Assembly (NCBI GenBank): GCA_018970445.1
Contig: JAGWWF010000003.1
Coordinates: 108,984 to 172,983, forward strand
From: Alphaproteobacteria bacterium
GTDB taxonomy: Bacteria > Pseudomonadota > Alphaproteobacteria > Sphingomonadales > Sphingomonadaceae
Length of the DNA stretch: 64,000 bases
Reading direction: 5' to 3'
This document shows, in pieces, positions 18,750 through 27,449 of the stretch. Below the pieces are notes generated by a model. The model saw nothing but the letters and a program-made list of their open reading frames with translations, had not been told where the DNA came from and made no database searches. Within the stretch, counting starts at the first letter, position 1; the number at the start of each line of letters is the position of its first letter. The position numbers and the translations under genes are program-made.

Positions 18750-18826
18750 GCGACTGTAGCTCAGTTGGTTAGAGCGCCGGTTTGTGGTACCGGAGGTCGC
18801 GGGTTCAAGCCCCGTCAGTCGCCCCA
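18750..18826 (+). tRNA. tRNA-His (GTG)
   Basis: The cloverleaf folds completely. The acceptor stem GCGACTG (18750-18756) pairs with CAGTCGC (18816-18822). The D arm has AGTTGGTTA, the anticodon stem is CCGGT/ACCGG with loop TTGTGGT (anticodon GTG at 18784-18786), and the T arm has GGGTTCAAGCCCC-type bases. Discriminator C is at 18823 and CCA is encoded at 18824-18826. A G at 18749 provides the extra 5' G(-1) facing C73 that identifies tRNA-His. Confidence 0.98.
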
Positions 18827-18838
18827 CCCTTTTCCCCG

Positions 18839-19381
18839 TCACGGCGCGCGAAATTCCGCGCAGGCAAAGCGCGGCCCGGCGTTGCCGGCCGGATCGCTGC
18901 GATAATCATCCGGCTTGCCGTGCAGCACGATGGCCGCGCCATCGCCATCCAGCACCGGCGCCGCGCCATCGGCCAGGCGCAGGCCGGGCACGATGTGGTT
19001 CAGCGTTCCCACGCCTTTGGCATCCACCGCAATGTTGGGCAGATCGCCAGCATGGCTGCCCATCGGGTTGTCGCGGCCATGCTGGCGGCCAGCCGGGTTG
19101 AAATGCGGCCCCGCACTGGCAAAATCCGGGCCAAGGCAGCGGCCCACGGCATGGATGTGCAGGCCATATTCGCCGGGCGGCAGGCCCTTCACCGCCACGA
19201 TCACCTGCGTGCCCTGTTCGCGTTGCAGCAGTTCGGCATCGCCCAGGGCATTGCCATCCGCGCTGAGCAGTTTGGCCGACAGCATCAGCGACGGCGGCGC
19301 GCCGCCGACCCGGCCCAGGGATTCGGCTTTTGGCCCGCAGGCGGCCAGCAGCACGGGAAGCAGCAGCAACAGGCGGCGCAT
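18839..19381 (-). CDS. sodC: Cu/Zn superoxide dismutase family lipoprotein
   Basis: Periplasmic or envelope superoxide dismutase of 180 residues. The N-terminus MRRLLLLLPVLLAAC ends in a lipobox, so it is probably lipid-anchored. Metal ligands appear as GLHIHAVG (two His), HFNP, GSHAGDLPN (His and Asp) and VLHGKPDDY. GNAGPRFACA carries the conserved Arg and the second Cys of the disulfide, with RCLGP the first. All ligands expected of the Cu/Zn family are visible, so activity is plausible. It starts three bases after the DUF6456 stop, suggesting one transcript. Confidence 0.92.
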   Translation of the reverse strand: MRRLLLLLPVLLAACGPKAESLGRVGGAPPSLMLSAKLLSADGNALGDAELLQREQGTQVIVAVKGLPPGEYGLHIHAVGRCLGPDFASAGPHFNPAGRQHGRDNPMGSHAGDLPNIAVDAKGVGTLNHIVPGLRLADGAAPVLDGDGAAIVLHGKPDDYRSDPAGNAGPRFACAEFRAP

Positions 19382-19384
19382 CGG

Positions 19385-19897
19385 TCACTCCTTCTGATCC
19401 AGGCCATAATGGCTGACGAGACGATCCAGCGCCAGTGAAAGCACCAGCTTGCCGGCCCGCGCCGGCCAGCCCAGGCCGCGTTCGGCGGCTTCCAGCCCTT
19501 CGCCCATGCACACCACCCGCCACAGCACATCGGCCAGCCCCGGCCCGCAGGCGGCCACCGCTTCATCGAACCGGCGGCGGGCGGCGATCTGGCTGCCTCC
19601 CGGTTCGGGCGCGCCGCCATGGCTGCGCGTGCCGGGCAGCGGATCCCAGCGCATCGTCACCCGCGGGCCCAGGCTGGCGGCATGGAAATCATCGCGCAGC
19701 CGGGCACCGGCCCGCAACTGTGCCGCGCCGATATGGCCGCGCCGCGCCAGCCAGGCCAGCGGCGTTTCGGCCAGATTCACCGTCACCTGCGCCCGATCGA
19801 TCCGATCGCCCGGCGGCAGGGTGCGGCTGGCCAGCAGGCGGTTGGCCGGCAGCGGCGGCACGTCGGACACGGTGGCGGCGGCAGCGGTCTTGCGCAT
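19385..19897 (-). CDS. DUF6456 domain protein
   Basis: A protein of 170 residues, probably cytoplasmic. The core segments LAWLARRGHIGAAQLRAG, RLRDDFHAASLGPRVTMRWD and ALDRLVSHYGL match the DUF6456 pattern I recall from alphaproteobacteria. The role is unproven, though the helical make-up and the company of an XRE gene suggest a regulator or DNA-linked function. The start at 19897 has GGGAGA five bases upstream; the frame is open further upstream. It is divergent from the XRE gene across a 98-base gap. Confidence 0.68.
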   Translation of the reverse strand: MRKTAAAATVSDVPPLPANRLLASRTLPPGDRIDRAQVTVNLAETPLAWLARRGHIGAAQLRAGARLRDDFHAASLGPRVTMRWDPLPGTRSHGGAPEPGGSQIAARRRFDEAVAACGPGLADVLWRVVCMGEGLEAAERGLGWPARAGKLVLSLALDRLVSHYGLDQKE

Positions 19898-19965
19898 CTG
19901 ATTCTCCCTTTTGGCACGAAATGGCGATTTCATGCTTGCACAAGCCGATGGTTGTAGGACAGGAT

Positions 19966-19980
19966 TAACCAAACAGGTTA
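19966..19980. promoter_or_regulatory. Short dyad in divergent promoter region
   Basis: TAACC-AAACA-GGTTA forms a 5-base inverted repeat with a 5-base spacer, 16 bases before the XRE regulator start and in the only gap between it and the DUF6456 gene. Its placement would suit an autoregulatory operator. The arms are short, so chance occurrence is possible. Confidence 0.3.
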
Positions 19981-19995
19981 TTCAAGCGAGGCGAA

Positions 19996-20559
19996 ATGAT
20001 CACCCGCATCCGTGATGTGCGCAAAAGCCGTGGCCTCACCCTGGCCGATGTGGCGGCCGCCTGTGTGCCGCCCACCACGGCGCAGACCATCGGCCGGCTG
20101 GAAACCGGCATGCGCACGGTTTCGATCGACTGGCTGGAACGCATTGCCGCGGCCATGGCGGTGCCGGCATCCGCGCTGGTGGCCATGCCGGATCGCGCCG
20201 ATGTGCCGGTGGCGGCGTTGATCGGGCTGAACGGTGCCGATGCCCCGGAACGGCCGCGCAGCCTGGTGCCGCCCAGCCCGCATGGCGACATGATCGGCCT
20301 GGTGGTGGAGGCGGCGCAGGGCGATTATCGCCACGGCGACGAATTGTGGGCGCAACGCCTGCAACCGCCGCACTTTGGCCGCGCCATCAACCGCGATGTG
20401 CTGGCGCCGCGCCCGGCCGGCCGCTTTGCCTTTGGCCGGCTGATCGCGGTGGATGGCGCCCGCATCCACCTGTTGCCCACCACCGCCGGCGCGCGCCAGC
20501 AGGTGCTGGCCGATGTGCCGTGGATCGCGATGGTGACCAGCCTGATCCGGCGGGTGTGA
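19996..20559 (+). CDS. XRE-type HTH transcriptional regulator
   Basis: Putative DNA-binding regulator of 187 residues. The N-terminal 60 residues form a Cro/C1-type helix-turn-helix (RIRDVRKSRGLTLADVAAAC and TIGRLETGMRTVSIDWLERI). The C-terminal half, with YRHGDELWAQRL and GRFAFGRLIAVDGARIHLLP, looks like the beta-rich S24/LexA-type C-terminal domain. I do not see an obvious Ser-Lys dyad, so it is probably non-cleaving. It is divergent from the DUF6456-sodC pair, which may be its target. Confidence 0.8.
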   Translation: MITRIRDVRKSRGLTLADVAAACVPPTTAQTIGRLETGMRTVSIDWLERIAAAMAVPASALVAMPDRADVPVAALIGLNGADAPERPRSLVPPSPHGDMIGLVVEAAQGDYRHGDELWAQRLQPPHFGRAINRDVLAPRPAGRFAFGRLIAVDGARIHLLPTTAGARQQVLADVPWIAMVTSLIRRV

Positions 20560-20583
20560 ATCCTCCCCCTCTGGGCGAGGATT
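20559..20583. terminator. Hairpin between convergent genes
   Basis: Stem AATCCTC/GAGGATT (7 pairs) with an 11-base loop lies exactly between the XRE gene stop and the folC stop. T residues follow on the plus strand. It could serve as a weak two-way terminator. Confidence 0.4.
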
Positions 20584-21939
20584 TTATGCCGGCACCAGCC
20601 CGTTCAGTTCCAGCGCCGCGCCGGCCAGGTGCAGGCTGCCGGTGATCAGCACCAGCGGCGGCGCGTCGCCGGTGCGGGCAATCGCCTTGAGCGCCTGGCG
20701 GATATTGGGGGCAGTGGCGGTGGCCAGGCCCATGGCCGATGCGGTGGCGGCGAGGCCTTGCGGATCATGGCCGGCATGGCCCGGCACCGGCACGCTGTAG
20801 ATGGCGCTGGCCATGCCGGCAAAGGGCTTGAAGAAACCTTCGGCATCCTTGTTGGCCAGCATGCCGGCCACCAGCAGCAGGCGCTGGCCGGGGGCCAGCA
20901 GCGGCCGCACCGCATCGGCCAGCGCCTTGCCGGCGGCCGGATTATGGCCGCCATCCACCCACAGGCTGCTGCCGGCCGGCAACAGGTCGGGCAGCGGCCC
21001 CGCCTCCAGCCGTTGCAGCCGCGCCGGCCATTCGGCCCACCCCATGCCGGCACGAAACGCCGCCTCCCTGATGGGCAATTGATCCTGCGCGCGCAGCATC
21101 GCCACCGCCAGCGCGGCATTGTCATGCTGGTGGGCGCCGGCCAGGCGCGGCAGCGGCAGCGCCAGCTTGCCCTGCGCATCGCGGTAATGCAGCTGGCCTT
21201 CATACAGCGCCGCATCCCAATCCTGGCCGCGGATCAGCAGCCGGGCGCCGGCCAGACCGGCGATTTCGGCGACGCGCGCCGTGACGGCCGCCGGATGACG
21301 GCCGGTCACCAGCGGCACGCCGCGCCGGGCGATGCCGGCCTTTTCGCGGGCAATGTCCAGGATGGTCGGCCCCAGCCACTGGGTGTGATCCAGCCCCAGT
21401 TGCGCAATTCCCGATACCAGCGCGGAGGGAATCAGATTGGTCGCATCCATGCGCCCGCCCAGCCCCACTTCGATCACGCAGGCATCGGCCGGCACCGTGG
21501 CAAAGGCCAGGAAGGCGGCGGCCGTGGTGAGCTCGAAAAAGGTGATCGGCGCATCGCCGTTCAGGCGGATGACATCGCGCAGCAGCGCGATCAGCGCCTC
21601 ATCATCGATCAGCTGGCCGGCCAGCCTGATGCGTTCGTTGAAGCGCACCAGATGCGGGCTGGTATAGACATGGACTCGGTGGCCCTGCGCCTCCAGACAG
21701 GCGCGCAGCAAGGCGCACGTGCTGCCCTTGCCGTTGGTGCCGGCCACATGGAACACCGGCGGCAGCCGGTGGTGCGGATTGCCCAGCGCGGCCAGCAGCC
21801 GTTCCAGCCGGCCCAGCGACAGGTCGATCTCGGTCGGGTGGAGGGCATAGGCGTCGCGCAGCAGCGCATCCAGCACCGGATTGTCCGATCGGGCCGGCGG
21901 CATCTTCGCGCCAGAAGAAGGCCCCCCGCCCGGTGTCAT
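20584..21939 (-). CDS. folC: Dihydrofolate/folylpolyglutamate synthase
   Basis: Mur-ligase-family ATP enzyme that adds glutamate to dihydropteroate and to tetrahydrofolate. It has 451 residues. The P-loop is [15 protein letters not shown] near residue 65, followed by [15 protein letters not shown], and by [14 protein letters not shown] in the C-terminal domain. The ATG overlaps the accD stop by one codon step (ATGA), so it closes the long cinA-to-folC operon. The accD-folC pairing is conserved in many proteobacteria. A GTG or ATG inside the first 30 codons would also be compatible with homology. Confidence 0.95.
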   Translation of the reverse strand: MTPGGGPSSGAKMPPARSDNPVLDALLRDAYALHPTEIDLSLGRLERLLAALGNPHHRLPPVFHVAGTNGKGSTCALLRACLEAQGHRVHVYTSPHLVRFNERIRLAGQLIDDEALIALLRDVIRLNGDAPITFFELTTAAAFLAFATVPADACVIEVGLGGRMDATNLIPSALVSGIAQLGLDHTQWLGPTILDIAREKAGIARRGVPLVTGRHPAAVTARVAEIAGLAGARLLIRGQDWDAALYEGQLHYRDAQGKLALPLPRLAGAHQHDNAALAVAMLRAQDQLPIREAAFRAGMGWAEWPARLQRLEAGPLPDLLPAGSSLWVDGGHNPAAGKALADAVRPLLAPGQRLLLVAGMLANKDAEGFFKPFAGMASAIYSVPVPGHAGHDPQGLAATASAMGLATATAPNIRQALKAIARTGDAPPLVLITGSLHLAGAALELNGLVPA

Positions 21940-22790
21940 GCGGCCTGCCGGCGCGCCATCAACAGGCCGATCAGCCGGCCCAGCGTGTCCTTCAGGTCGC
22001 GGCGGTGCACCACCATGTCCAGCATGCCATGTTCCAGCAGATATTCGGCGCGCTGAAAGCCTTCGGGCAGCTTTTCGCGGATGGTCTGTTCGATCACGCG
22101 CTGGCCGGCAAAGCCGATCAGGGCCCCCGGTTCGGCAATCTGCACATCGCCCAGCATGGCATAGCTGGCGGTCACGCCGCCGGTGGTGGGATCGGTGAGC
22201 ACGACGATATAGGGCAGGCCGGCATCGTGCAGCTGCTGGATGCCCACGGTGGTGCGCGGCATCTGCATCAACGACAATATGCCTTCCTGCATGCGCGCGC
22301 CGCCGGCGGCGGTGAACACGACATAGGGGGCACTCGCGGCCAGCGCCGCATCCACGCCGGCCAGAAATGCCTCCCCCACGCCCATGCCCATGGAACCGCC
22401 CATGAAGGCGAAATCCTGAACGCCCACGATGGCTCTGCGGCCCATGATCTGGCCATCGGCCACCATCATGGCTTCGGGCTCGCCGGTGGCGGCGCGGGCG
22501 GCCTTCAGGCGATCGGTGTATTTCTTCTGATCCTTGAACTTCAACGGATCCTCGGCCACGCGAGCGGTGGGCAGCACCCGGTAATCGCCATCGAACAACT
22601 GGCCGAACCGCGCCTTGGGGCCAATGCGATCATGATGGTCACAGCGCGGGCAGACCGAGGCATTGTCCTCCCACTCCTTGGTATAGACCATGGCGCCGCA
22701 ATTGCGGCACTTGGTCCACAGATTGTCGGGCGTGTCGCGGCGGGCCAGAAAGCCGGTCAACTGCTGGCGGGTGCGGGTGATCCAGCTCAT
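21936..22790 (-). CDS. accD: Acetyl-CoA carboxylase carboxyltransferase subunit beta
   Basis: Beta subunit of the carboxyltransferase that makes malonyl-CoA, the first committed step of fatty-acid synthesis; it partners with AccA, which is not in the window. It has 284 residues, with an N-terminal zinc ribbon (CRNCGAMVY...[10 protein letters not shown]) and a crotonase-like core including [29 protein letters not shown] and [17 protein letters not shown]. It overlaps both trpA and folC by 4 bases, so it is translated as part of the operon. Confidence 0.97.
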   Translation of the reverse strand: MSWITRTRQQLTGFLARRDTPDNLWTKCRNCGAMVYTKEWEDNASVCPRCDHHDRIGPKARFGQLFDGDYRVLPTARVAEDPLKFKDQKKYTDRLKAARAATGEPEAMMVADGQIMGRRAIVGVQDFAFMGGSMGMGVGEAFLAGVDAALAASAPYVVFTAAGGARMQEGILSLMQMPRTTVGIQQLHDAGLPYIVVLTDPTTGGVTASYAMLGDVQIAEPGALIGFAGQRVIEQTIREKLPEGFQRAEYLLEHGMLDMVVHRRDLKDTLGRLIGLLMARRQAA

Positions 22791-23620
22791 GCGGCATGGT
22801 CCTTTCGGGCATCACGGACGGCGGCGGCCAGCGCGCCCACCTGGACGGCAACGCGGGCGGGAATATCATTGGCGCGCTGCTCGGCGGCCGCACCGATGGC
22901 ATCGACAATGGCACTGCCCACCACCACGGCATCGGCATGGGCGGCAATGGCGGCGGCCTGTTCGGGCGTGCGCACGCCAAAGCCCACCGCGATCGGCAGC
23001 GGCGTTGCGGCCTTCAACCGGGTCACGGCGGCGGCAATATCGGCCGCCGCCGCGCTGTTGGCCCCGGTGATGCCGGCGACGGCGACATAATAAAGAAAGC
23101 CCGATGCGCCATCCAGCACGGCGGGCAGCCGCGCCGCATCGGTGGTGGGCGTCGCCAGCCGCACCAGATGCAGGCCATGGGCGCTGAGGGCCGGCACCAG
23201 TTCACCCGCCTCTTCGGGCGGCAGATCGACCACGATGCAGCCATCGATGCCGGCGGCCCTGGCGGCCTGCGCAAAGCGTTCGGGGCCAAAGGCGAGGATC
23301 GGGTTGAAATAGCCCATCAGCACGATCGGGGTGGCAGCGTCCGTCTGGCGAAATTCCGCCACCATCGCCAGCAGCGCCTTCAACGTGGTGCCAGCCCCCA
23401 GGCTGCGCAGATTGCCGCGCTGGATGGCCGGGCCATCGGCCATCGGATCGGTGAAGGGCATGCCCAGTTCGATGATGTCCGCGCCTGCGCCGGGCAGCGC
23501 GGCCAGGATGCCGGCGCTGGTCGCCAGATCGGGATCGCCGGCGGTGACAAACGTCACCAGGGCGGCGCGGCCTTGTGCGGCACAGGCGGCAAAGCGGGTG
23601 GAGAGGCGGTCAGTGCTCAT
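22787..23620 (-). CDS. trpA: Tryptophan synthase alpha chain
   Basis: Cleaves indole-3-glycerol phosphate to indole and glyceraldehyde-3-phosphate; indole passes to TrpB. It has 277 residues as a TIM barrel. [17 protein letters not shown] carries the expected catalytic Glu and Asp, and GFGVRTPEQ and [10 protein letters not shown] are phosphate-binding segments. The start is ATG 23620 ([10 protein letters not shown]). Unlike all other junctions in this operon, it is separated from trpB by 133 bases, filled by a palindromic repeat doublet. Confidence 0.97.
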   Translation of the reverse strand: MSTDRLSTRFAACAAQGRAALVTFVTAGDPDLATSAGILAALPGAGADIIELGMPFTDPMADGPAIQRGNLRSLGAGTTLKALLAMVAEFRQTDAATPIVLMGYFNPILAFGPERFAQAARAAGIDGCIVVDLPPEEAGELVPALSAHGLHLVRLATPTTDAARLPAVLDGASGFLYYVAVAGITGANSAAAADIAAAVTRLKAATPLPIAVGFGVRTPEQAAAIAAHADAVVVGSAIVDAIGAAAEQRANDIPARVAVQVGALAAAVRDARKDHAA

Positions 23621-23623
23621 GCG

Positions 23624-23744
23624 CCCCTCTCCCGCCGCGCTGCGCGCGAGTCGACCTCTCCCCGCCGGGGAGAGGTGAAGAAAGCGCTCACCTCTCCCCG
23701 GCGGGGAGAGGTCGAGAGACGCCGCAGGCGGCCCGGGAGAGGGG
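23624..23744. repeat. Family I palindromic repeat doublet between trpB and trpA
   Basis: Two copies of the family I element lie in opposite orientation (23624-23676 and 23690-23744) around a short spacer. Each has stem CCTCTCCCC(G)/(C)GGGGAGAGG, a TCGA junction and a second GC-rich hairpin ending in the GGGAGAGGGG motif. Orientation is the reverse of the ileS doublet: here the strong hairpins face inward. In the transcript, the region could fold into large hairpins that affect trpA expression or mRNA stability. Confidence 0.85.
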
Positions 23745-23753
23745 AAATTGCGC

Positions 23754-25001
23754 TCATATCGACACGCCCAGCGCCGCCGCCACGGTGAAGATGTCCTTGT
23801 CGCCGCGCCCACACAGATTGGCGATGATGATCTGGTCCTTGCCCATCGTCGGCGCAATCCGCGCCACCGCCGCTATGGCATGGCTGGGTTCCAGCGCCGG
23901 GATGATGCCTTCGGTGCGGCACAGCAATTGAAAGCCCTCCAGCGCCTCGCTGTCGGTGGCGCTCTGATACTCCACCCGGCCAATGGCGTGCAGCCAGGCG
24001 TGTTCGGGGCCGATGCCGGGATAATCCAGCCCGGCCGAAATGCTGTGCGCTTCGGTGATCTGGCCGTCCTCATCCTGCAACAGCATCGTCTTGTTGCCGT
24101 GCAGCACGCCGGCGCGGCCGCCGGCCAGGCTGGCTGCATGTTCGTGCGTGTCCAGCCCCTTGCCCGAAGCCTCGATGCCCACGATGCGCACATCGCGATC
24201 ATCCAGGAACGGGTGGAACAGGCCGATGGCGTTGGAACCGCCGCCGATGGAGGCGACCAGCAGATCGGGCAGCCGGCCTTCATGTTCAAGGATTTGCGCC
24301 CGGGCTTCCCGCCCGATCACCGTCTGGAAATCGCGCACGAGTTCCGGATAGGGGTGCGGGCCGGCCGCCGTGCCGATGATGTAGAAGGTGTCGTGCACAT
24401 TGGTCACCCAGTCACGCAGGGCCTCGTTCATCGCATCCTTCAGCGTGCGGCTGCCGGATTCGACTGCCTTCACCTCGGCACCCAGCAGCTTCATGCGGAA
24501 CACATTGGGGGCCTGACGCTCGATATCGCGGGCGCCCATGTAGATGGTGCAGGGCAGACCAAAGCGCGCAGCCACGGTGGCGGTGGCCACGCCATGCTGG
24601 CCGGCGCCGGTTTCGGCGATGATCCGCGTCTTGCCCATGCGGCGGGCCAGCAATATCTGGCCGATGCAATTGTTGATCTTGTGCGCGCCGGTGTGGTTCA
24701 GCTCGTCGCGCTTGAGATAGATTTTCGCGCCGCACTCAGGCCGACCTTGGGCGGCCGCCACACGACGAATCTCCTCGGTCAAGCGCGGCGCGAAATACAG
24801 CGGGCTGGGCCGGCCGACATAATGTTTGAGCAGATCATCCAGTTCGGCCCGGAAGGCCGGATCGGCCTTGGCCGCCGCATAGGCCTGTTCCAGCTCCAGG
24901 ATCAACGGCATCAGCGTTTCGGCAACATAGCGCCCGCCGAACGGGCCGAAATGGCCGTTGGCATCCGGCCCGGCGCGCAGCGACCCGGTTTCAGCGTTCA
25001 T
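23754..25001 (-). CDS. trpB: Tryptophan synthase beta chain
   Basis: PLP enzyme that condenses indole and serine to tryptophan. It has 415 residues. The PLP lysine lies in the motif [11 protein letters not shown]; other signatures are [13 protein letters not shown], the phosphate-binding GGGSNAIG and [15 protein letters not shown]. The start ATG overlaps the trpF stop by 4 bases. It forms the alpha2-beta2 complex with TrpA encoded downstream. Confidence 0.98.
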   Translation of the reverse strand: MNAETGSLRAGPDANGHFGPFGGRYVAETLMPLILELEQAYAAAKADPAFRAELDDLLKHYVGRPSPLYFAPRLTEEIRRVAAAQGRPECGAKIYLKRDELNHTGAHKINNCIGQILLARRMGKTRIIAETGAGQHGVATATVAARFGLPCTIYMGARDIERQAPNVFRMKLLGAEVKAVESGSRTLKDAMNEALRDWVTNVHDTFYIIGTAAGPHPYPELVRDFQTVIGREARAQILEHEGRLPDLLVASIGGGSNAIGLFHPFLDDRDVRIVGIEASGKGLDTHEHAASLAGGRAGVLHGNKTMLLQDEDGQITEAHSISAGLDYPGIGPEHAWLHAIGRVEYQSATDSEALEGFQLLCRTEGIIPALEPSHAIAAVARIAPTMGKDQIIIANLCGRGDKDIFTVAAALGVSI

Positions 25002-25633
25002 GCGTCCCTCACCTGGGCTGCAAAGGCCATGATCTTCTCCACCGATTTCACCCCTGCCCCATCCTCAACCCCCGATGCCACATCCACCAGCGCCGGTGCG
25101 ACCCGCCGGATCGCATCGGCCACCGTGGCGACAGTCAGGCCGCCAGCCAGGCCAAAGCGGCGCTGCGGCCGGTTGTTCACCAGCAGCCGCCAGTCAAAGG
25201 CCAGGCCGTTGCCGCCCGGCAACGGCGCGTCGTTAGGCGCTTTGGCATCCAGGAGCAACAGATCAGCCGGGCCTGCGGCCATTTCGGCCGCCGCTATGTC
25301 GGCGCTGGTCTTCACGCCGGCGGCCAGCCACACCGCCCGGCCGTGGCGCTGGCGGATGGCGGCCAGCCGGTCGGGCGCGGCATTGTGAAACTGCAAGATG
25401 TCGATGCCGGCGGCCAGCACGGCGGTGATCAGATCATCGTCTGGCGCCACCAGCACCGCCACCCGGCCCACGCCCGGCGGCACCTGCGCGATCAATGGCG
25501 CAGCGCTGGCCGGAGACAGAAAGCGCGGGCTGGGCGGGAAGAAATTGAACCCGATATGCGCCGCCCCGCTGGCGATGGCGGCGCTGAGCGTTGCGGGCGT
25601 CTTGACCCCGCAGATCTTGAACGGCACCGGCAT
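24998..25633 (-). CDS. trpF: Phosphoribosylanthranilate isomerase
   Basis: Catalyses the Amadori rearrangement of phosphoribosylanthranilate in tryptophan synthesis. It has 211 residues. [11 protein letters not shown] contains the catalytic Cys near residue 7; LLLDAK supplies the general-acid Asp, and [18 protein letters not shown] binds the phosphate. The start is ATG 25633, whose A coincides with the last base of the pyrF stop (TGATG). The longer open frame upstream is a shadow of pyrF. Confidence 0.95.
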   Translation of the reverse strand: MPVPFKICGVKTPATLSAAIASGAAHIGFNFFPPSPRFLSPASAAPLIAQVPPGVGRVAVLVAPDDDLITAVLAAGIDILQFHNAAPDRLAAIRQRHGRAVWLAAGVKTSADIAAAEMAAGPADLLLLDAKAPNDAPLPGGNGLAFDWRLLVNNRPQRRFGLAGGLTVATVADAIRRVAPALVDVASGVEDGAGVKSVEKIMAFAAQVRDA

Positions 25634-26316
25634 CAGGCCAGCGTGGCCGCAATCGCCGCTGCCGCTGCAGCCGGATCGGCCACCGCCGTGATCGGCCGGC
25701 CGATCACCAGCACGCCGGCGCCCAGGCCCTGCGCCTGTGCCGGGGTCATCACCCGTTTCTGATCGCCCGTGTCGCTGCCGGCCGGGCGCAGGCCGGGCAC
25801 CACGAACAGGCCATCGGGCCAGGCCGATGCCACCGCTGCCACTTCGTGCGGCGAACACACGATGCCATCCAGGCCGGCGGCGCGCGCCACCCCGGCCAGC
25901 CGCTGCGCCTGCACGCCCGTGCCATCGGCCACGCCGGCGGCCAGCAGATCGCCATCGTCCAGGCTGGTCAGCACCGTCACCGCCACCACGCGGGTGGCCG
26001 GCGGCGCGGCGGCGCGGGCGGCGGCCAGCATGGCGTGGCCACCGGCGGCATGCACCGTCAGGATCGCCGGGGCCAGCGGGGCCAGGCTGTGCACCGCGCC
26101 GGCCACAGTGTTGGGGATGTCGTGCAGTTTAAGATCAAGGAACAGCGGCAGCGCCTGCCCGGCCATCACGGCGGCGATGCCGGCGGCGCCATGGGCGCAG
26201 AAGAATTCCAGCCCCAGCTTGATGCCGCCCACATGCGGCGCCACGGCCGCCACCAGCGCGCGGGCGGCGGCCACATCGGCGATATCGATGGCGACAAAGA
26301 TGCGGTTGCGCGCCAT
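25633..26316 (-). CDS. pyrF: Orotidine 5'-phosphate decarboxylase
   Basis: Makes UMP from OMP, the last step of pyrimidine synthesis. It has 227 residues as a TIM barrel. The start RIFVAIDIADVAAA, the catalytic LDLKLHDIPNTVAGA with its Lys and Asp, and PGLRPAGSDTGDQKRVMTP near the phosphate site are typical. It lies one base after the LapA-like gene and overlaps trpF by one base, so it is fully embedded in the operon. Confidence 0.96.
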   Translation of the reverse strand: MARNRIFVAIDIADVAAARALVAAVAPHVGGIKLGLEFFCAHGAAGIAAVMAGQALPLFLDLKLHDIPNTVAGAVHSLAPLAPAILTVHAAGGHAMLAAARAAAPPATRVVAVTVLTSLDDGDLLAAGVADGTGVQAQRLAGVARAAGLDGIVCSPHEVAAVASAWPDGLFVVPGLRPAGSDTGDQKRVMTPAQAQGLGAGVLVIGRPITAVADPAAAAAAIAATLA

Positions 26317-26317
26317 C

Positions 26318-26599
26318 TCAACCCGGCGTGAGCGGTGGGGCCACTTCGGCCACCTCGGCGCGGTCGCTGCGGGCAGGCGGGCGCAGCCGCCGGCCTTCCA
26401 GCAGCGGGCGGACAAAGGCCATCCACCCCCAGGTGGGGATCATGCCGGCCAGAAACGCCCCGGCCAGCAGCAGCGGCAGCGGCGCGCGCGCCACCCCGCC
26501 ATCGGGCAGGATGAACGGCACGAAGGTCCAGTTCGAAACCGCCAGCAACAAGAATGCAAACCCCATCAGCGCCAGCAGCGCCCAGCGGATGATTGCCAT
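26318..26599 (-). CDS. LapA-domain (DUF1049) membrane protein
   Basis: Small inner-membrane protein of 93 residues with two helices (MAIIRWALLALMGFAFLLLAV and LPLLLAGAFLAGMIPTWGW) and a hydrophilic tail, as in LapA/DUF1049 proteins. In E. coli, LapA acts with LapB in regulating lipopolysaccharide synthesis; no lapB is seen here. I chose ATG 26599 with GAGGG five bases upstream. A GTG at 26611 that overlaps the cinA stop (GTGA) would add four residues. Confidence 0.8.
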   Translation of the reverse strand: MAIIRWALLALMGFAFLLLAVSNWTFVPFILPDGGVARAPLPLLLAGAFLAGMIPTWGWMAFVRPLLEGRRLRPPARSDRAEVAEVAPPLTPG

Positions 26600-26607
26600 G
26601 TCGACCC

Positions 26608-27360
26608 TCACAGCTCACCGTCGACAGGCGTGATACCAAGATCGGCCAGGCCGGTCATCAGCTGTTCGGCCACTGCGGCCAATTGCGCCGGGCTGGTGGA
26701 CCGGATGACGAAATTGGCCCCCGTCCTGCCTTCGCGCCAGAAGGGATAGGACCCGATCTGCACGCCGGGATTGGCCCGCTCCGTCTGTTTCAGCACATCG
26801 GCCGCGCGGCTTTCCTGCGTCCAGGCCGCCACCGTGCGGCTCAACACCGGTGCGCCGCCCGGCAATTGGCCATCCAGCGCCGCCAGCATGCCCTGCGTGA
26901 TCATCGGCACGCCGGCCATGATGAAGATATTCTCAACCCGGATGCCCGGTGCCTTGGTGCGCGGATTTTCGATCAGGCTGGCACCGGCCGGCGTGCGTGC
27001 CATGCGCAGCCGGGCATCGGTGAGCTGATCGCCATAATGGGCGGCCAGGATGGCGCGGGCCTGCGGGTGCACGATCACCTCGCGCCCCAGTGCCGCGGCG
27101 ATCGCATCCACGGTGATGTCATCATGGGTGGGGCCGATGCCGCCGGTGGTGAACAGATAATCATGGGCGACGCGCAGGGCGTTCACCGCATCGGCGATGG
27201 CAGCCATGTCGTCGCACACCACGCGCACTTCTTTCAGGCGGATACCCTGCACGCCCAGCCATTTCGCCAGATAGGCCAGGTTGGCATCCTGGGTGCGGCC
27301 CGACAATATCTCGTCGCCGATGATGATCAGGGCGGCGGTGTAGATGCGCTCGGTGGTCAT
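26608..27360 (-). CDS. CinA N-terminal/molybdopterin-binding domain protein
   Basis: A 250-residue protein consisting of the CinA N-terminal (MoCF_biosynth, COG1058) domain only. Seen motifs are IIIGDEILSGRTQDANLAYLA, FTTGGIGPTHDDITVDAIA, PGIRVENIFIMAGVPMI and SYPFWREGRTGANFVIRS. The C-terminal nicotinamide-nucleotide amidase domain of full CinA is absent, as in many alphaproteobacterial members. In related proteins this domain hydrolyses ADP-ribose-type compounds or binds molybdopterin; which applies here is unknown. It is the first gene of the long minus-strand operon and is divergent from map. Confidence 0.85.
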   Translation of the reverse strand: MTTERIYTAALIIIGDEILSGRTQDANLAYLAKWLGVQGIRLKEVRVVCDDMAAIADAVNALRVAHDYLFTTGGIGPTHDDITVDAIAAALGREVIVHPQARAILAAHYGDQLTDARLRMARTPAGASLIENPRTKAPGIRVENIFIMAGVPMITQGMLAALDGQLPGGAPVLSRTVAAWTQESRAADVLKQTERANPGVQIGSYPFWREGRTGANFVIRSTSPAQLAAVAEQLMTGLADLGITPVDGEL

Positions 27361-27449
27361 GGCCGGCGTCTTACTCCAGCCGCCGCGCGCTGGCCATGGG
27401 GTGAATGCGGCCCGCATGGACTTGGGCCCGCCAAACGCCTATGGGGGCG

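Noticed and set aside
18750..18826. Integration site at the tRNA-His gene
   Set aside because: No integrase and no repeat of the tRNA 3' end are seen in the flanks.
23621..23753. CRISPR array between trpB and trpA
   Set aside because: The copies are inverted and palindromic, only two in number, with no equal spacers and no cas genes.
26608..27360. Competence gene
   Set aside because: Only the CinA N-terminal domain is present, and no other competence genes are near, so a competence role is not supported.
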